Shown piece after piece: positions 6,821 through 10,334 of a stretch of 10,334 nucleotides of DNA. The notes beneath the pieces were generated by a model. It did no database searches, was not told where the DNA came from, and saw nothing but the letters and a program-made list of their open reading frames with translations. Both the position numbers and the translations under genes were made by a program. The number at the start of each line of letters is the position of its first letter. Positions within the stretch are counted from its first letter, which is position 1. Location: contig USQO01000073.1 in NCBI GenBank assembly GCA_900556845.1, forward strand, positions 1-10,334, read 5' to 3'. The stretch comes from an uncultured Bacteroides sp. Its GTDB lineage: Bacteria > Bacteroidota > Bacteroidia > Bacteroidales > Bacteroidaceae.

Positions 6821-9800
6821 ATGATTCTATTTTTCAGAACGCCTACCAACAGTGTGATTGCCACAGAATGCAGCCAAGAGCTGAATGCTGAGGACATCAA
6901 GAAATTGTGCTGGCTTTACAGCGATGCTACCGTAGAGACCGAAGAAAACCTGAAAGGTTGCTTTATCGGTCCACGTCGTGAAATGATTACTCCCTGGAGT
7001 ACCAACGCAGTGGAAATAACCCAAAATATGGGACTGAACGGTATCCGCCGAATCGAGGAATATTTCCCGGTAAAAGATGAGAATGCCGAATATGACCCTA
7101 TGCTGCAACGCATGTACAAAGGTTTAAACCAGACTATCTTTACTACTAATATTAAGCCTCAGCCGATCATCTATATTGAAAATCTGGAAGAGTATAACGA
7201 AAAAGAAGGTCTGGCACTCTCTAAAGAGGAAATGGACTACTTGATGAAAGTAGAAAAAGACTTGGGCCGTAAACTGACTGACTCTGAAGTATTCGGGTTT
7301 GCACAGATTAACTCGGAACACTGCCGTCATAAAATTTTCGGTGGAACATTTATCATCGACGGACAGGAAATGGAATCGTCTTTGTTCCAAATGATTAAAA
7401 AGACAACTCAGGAAAATCCAAACAAAATCATTTCTGCATACAAAGACAACGTCGCCTTTGCTGAAGGTCCTGTAGTTGAACAGTTTGCACCAGCAAACCA
7501 CGCTACTTCTGACTATTTCGTCATCAAAGATATTAAAACTGTAATCTCACTTAAAGCCGAAACACACAACTTCCCGACTACCGTAGAACCATTTAATGGT
7601 GCTTCTACTGGTACAGGCGGTGAAATCCGCGACCGCATGGGTGGTGGTAAAGGTTCTTGGCCCATTGCTGGAACGGCTGTATACATGACTTCTTATCCAC
7701 GTACTGAAGAGGGACGCGAATGGGAAAACATCCTTCCGGTACGCAAATGGCTGTATCAGACTCCAGAACAGATTTTGATCAAAGCTTCAAACGGTGCTTC
7801 TGATTTCGGTAACAAATTCGGTCAGCCGCTTATCTGTGGTTCTGTACTTACATTCGAGCATCAGGAAAACAACGAAAAATATGCTTACGACAAAGTTATC
7901 ATGCTTGCCGGTGGTGTAGGTTACGGAACACAACGTGACTGCCTGAAAGGCACTCCCGAAGCAGGTAATGAAGTAGTAGTATTGGGTGGTGATAACTACC
8001 GCATCGGTCTGGGTGGTGGTTCTGTTTCTTCTGTTGAAACAGGACGTTATTCTTCTGGTATCGAGCTGAATGCCGTACAGCGTGCTAATGCAGAAATGCA
8101 GAAACGTGCATATAATGTTGTCCGCGCTCTTTGCGAAGAAGACGAAAACCCAATTGTCTCTATCCACGACCACGGTTCTGCAGGTCACGTAAACTGTCTG
8201 TCTGAGTTGGTTGAAGATTGTGGTGGTTTGATTCACATGGACAAACTTCCTATCGGCGATGAAACTTTGTCGGCAAAAGAAATTATTGCCAACGAATCAC
8301 AGGAACGTATGGGTCTGTTGATTGACGAAAAAGCTATCGAACACGTACGTAAGATTGCAGAACGTGAACGTGCTCCGATGTATGTAGTAGGTGAAACAAC
8401 TGGCGATCACCGCTTTGCCTTTGAACAGGCAGATGGTGTACGTCCGTTCGACCTGGCAGTAGATCAGATGTTCGGTTCTTCACCTAAGACTTACATGGTA
8501 GACAAGACCGTAGAACGTAAATATGAAAATGTAAGTTATGAAGCCAACAAATTGAATGAATATGTTAATCGCGTACTTCAGTTGGAGGCTGTAGCTTGTA
8601 AAGACTGGTTAACCAATAAAGTAGACCGCTCGGTTACAGGTAAAATTGCTCGTCAGCAGTGTCAGGGTGAGTTACAGTTGCCGTTAAGCGACTGTGGTGT
8701 CGTTGCTCTGGACTATCGTGGTGAGAAAGGTATTGCTACTGCTCTGGGACATGCACCTCAGGCTGCATTGGCTGATCCAGCTGCAGGTTCTGTATTGGCT
8801 GTTTCAGAAGCTCTGACTAACTTGGTTTGGGCACCGTTGGCTGACGGTATGGACAGTATTTCACTTTCAGCTAACTGGATGTGGCCTTGCCGCTCACAGG
8901 AAGGCGAGGATGCACGTTTGTATACAGCCGTAAAAGCGTTGTCTGACTTCTGCTGTGCATTACAGATTAATGTTCCGACAGGTAAAGACTCATTGTCTAT
9001 GACTCAAAAATATCCTGACGGTGAAAAGATCATCAGCCCGGGAACTGTAATTGTATCTGCCGGAGGTGAAGTTTCTGATATCAAGAAAGTAGTATCTCCT
9101 GTTATGGTTAATAAAGAAAAATCTACTTTCTATCATATCGACTTCAGTTTCGATGAACTTCGTTTAGGAGGTTCTGCTTTCGCGCAGTCATTAAATAAAG
9201 TAGGTAGCGATGTTCCAACTGTACAGAATCCAGAATATTTCCGCGATGCATTCTTGGCTATTCAGGATTTAATTAATAAAGGCTTGATTCTCGCTGGTCA
9301 TGATATCTCAGCCGGTGGTTTGATTACAACTTTACTGGAAATGTGCTTTGCCAACATGGAAGGCGGTATGGAAATCCATCTGGATAAGATCAACTGTGAT
9401 GATATCGTAAAAATATTATTTGCTGAAAACCCAGGTATCGTTATTCAGGTTGCAGACAAACACAAAGCTGAAGTTAAACAGATTCTTGAAAATGCAGGTG
9501 TAGGATATATCAAATTGGGTAAACCAACTGAAGAACGCCACATTTTGGTTACTAAAGATGATGCTACTTACCAGTTTGGTATTGATTATTTGCGCGATGT
9601 TTGGTATTCAACATCATACTTGTTGGATCGCAAGCAGAGCATGAACGGTTGCGCTAAGAAGCGTTTTGAGAACTACAAACAGCAGCCTGTAGAATTTGCA
9701 TTCGACCCATCATTTACTGGAAAACTTTCACAGTTCGGTCTGAATCCTGACAGACGTACTCCTAGCGGAATTAAAGCTGCCATCATCCGTGAAAAGGGAA

Positions 9801-10287
9801 CTAACGGTGAACGTGAAATGGCTTACATCCTTTATCTGGCAGGATTCGATGTGAAAGATGTTACCATGACCGACCTTATCAGTGGCCGTGAAACATTGGA
9901 AGACATCAACATGATAGTTTATTGCGGTGGTTTCTCTAACTCAGACGTATTGGGTTCAGCTAAGGGATGGGCAGGAAGCTTCCTCTTCAACCCGAAAGCT
10001 AAAGCTGCTTTGGACAATTTCTATGCACGCAAAGATACCTTGTCACTGGGTGTATGTAACGGTTGCCAGTTGATGATGGAACTGGGATTGATTACTCCGG
10101 AAGACGAAAAGAAAGGAAAGATGTTGCATAATGATTCACACAAGTTTGAATCATCATTTGTAGGTGTAACTGTTCCTATGAACCGTAGTGTAATGTTCGG
10201 CTCACTGAGTGGTTCTAAATTGGGTATCTGGGTAGCACACGGAGAAGGTAAGTTCTCATTGCCATACGATGAAGACCACTACAATGT
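6821..10287 (+). CDS. purL: Phosphoribosylformylglycinamidine synthase, large single-chain type, 3' truncated
   Basis: It converts FGAR, glutamine and ATP to FGAM in the fourth step of de novo purine synthesis. The 1155 genuine codons show the domain order of long PurL: an N-terminal PurS-like domain with a linker, two AIRS-type ATP/FGAR domains, then a class I glutaminase. Landmarks are NSEHCRH (164-170), KAETHNFP (245-252) followed by a GTGGEIRDRMGGGKGSWP block, IHDHGSAGH (448-456), GHDISAGG (826-833), glutaminase start GIKAAIIREKG (from 983) and the nucleophile Cys1079 in VCNGCQ. The start gives MILFFRTPTNSV, the family N-terminus as I recall it. Long PurL of this group is about 1230 residues, so roughly 75 are missing, including the glutaminase His and Glu that complete the catalytic triad. 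The truncation is a sequencing or assembly effect: the frame stays open into adapter from 10288. It is transcribed divergently from the exporter operon. Confidence 0.96.
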
Positions 10288-10334
10288 CTGTCTCTTATAC
10301 ACATCTCCGAGCCCACGAGACCGGAGCCTATCTC
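10288..10334 (+). other. Untrimmed Illumina Nextera adapter (not genomic DNA)
   Basis: Positions 10288-10306 are CTGTCTCTTATACACATCT, the exact 19-bp Tn5 mosaic end. Positions 10307-10321 are CCGAGCCCACGAGAC, the Nextera read-2 arm. Positions 10322-10329 (CGGAGCCT) fall where the 8-base i7 index belongs and match, from memory, Nextera XT index N720. Positions 10330-10334 (ATCTC) begin the P7 segment. Component order and lengths match a read-through library end exactly. In the purL frame the adapter translates without a stop to CLLYTSPSPRDRSLS, preceded by a hybrid Val codon (10286-10288). Confidence 0.98.

Noticed and set aside
6685..6900. 72-residue N-terminal extension of the LysE exporter
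   Set aside because: It would overlap the purL start and the divergent promoter region, and it lacks LysE similarity. The family start MNWIEH at 6684 fits.
7787..8236. 149-codon open frame on the minus strand, and a similar one at 7124-7501
   Set aside because: Both are inside purL, whose frame carries conserved motifs throughout; these are composition shadows.
10288..10306. Tn5/IS50-like mosaic end as a natural transposon boundary
   Set aside because: It is followed at once by the synthetic Nextera arm, an index and the P7 start, and the contig stops there. That is a library end, not an insertion.
1..10334. A hidden mobile element, CRISPR array, phage, or defence or biosynthetic system
   Set aside because: All long stretches are accounted for by recognisable housekeeping or envelope genes. 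There are no direct repeat arrays, transposase or integrase motifs, tRNA genes or large gene-free gaps; the longest intergenic region is 136 bp.

Overview
The window looks like chromosomal housekeeping DNA from a Bacteroidales gut-type bacterium, most likely Bacteroides or Phocaeicola. The evidence is an S46 dipeptidyl-peptidase, a DUF4924 protein (a family I know from Bacteroidales), a long single-chain FGAM synthase of Bacteroidetes type, promoter elements resembling the Bacteroides TAnnTTTG consensus, and A/T-rich translation starts without Shine-Dalgarno sequences. Genus is inferred from remembered sequence character, not from a search.

Layout. Positions 59-2920 hold a rightward pair: a secreted S46 peptidase of DPP7 type (121-2289) and a thiol peroxidase with a signal-peptide-like N-terminus (2315-2920). 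A near-perfect hairpin at 2938-2971, with an A-run before it and a T-run after it, serves as a bidirectional terminator. Facing it is a compact leftward cluster running from 6684 down to 2985: LysE-family exporter, DUF4924 protein, dTDP-4-dehydrorhamnose reductase (RmlD) and peptide chain release factor 3 (PrfC). Its gaps are 1, 27 and 33 nt, so it is probably one operon. A 136-bp divergent promoter region (6685-6820) separates it from purL, which runs rightward from 6821 off the end of the window.

The last 47 bases (10288-10334) are not genomic. They read exactly as Tn5 mosaic end, Nextera read-2 adapter, an 8-base i7 index and the first five bases of the P7 segment. Real sequence therefore ends at 10287, purL is cut after 1155 codons plus two bases, and any C-terminal tail ending in CLLYTSPSPRDRSLS is translated adapter.

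Functional links. The first pair may be an envelope module combining peptide processing and peroxide defence. The leftward cluster combines transport, an uncharacterised protein, a sugar-nucleotide step and translation termination without an obvious common pathway. PurL is the fourth step of purine synthesis. I found no mobile element, CRISPR array, tRNA, rRNA, riboswitch or defence system, and no convincing undescribed system. The most useful observations are the adapter chimera, the possibly exported Tpx, the specificity-residue call in the S46 peptidase, and the tightly packed operon with a possibly leaderless first gene.
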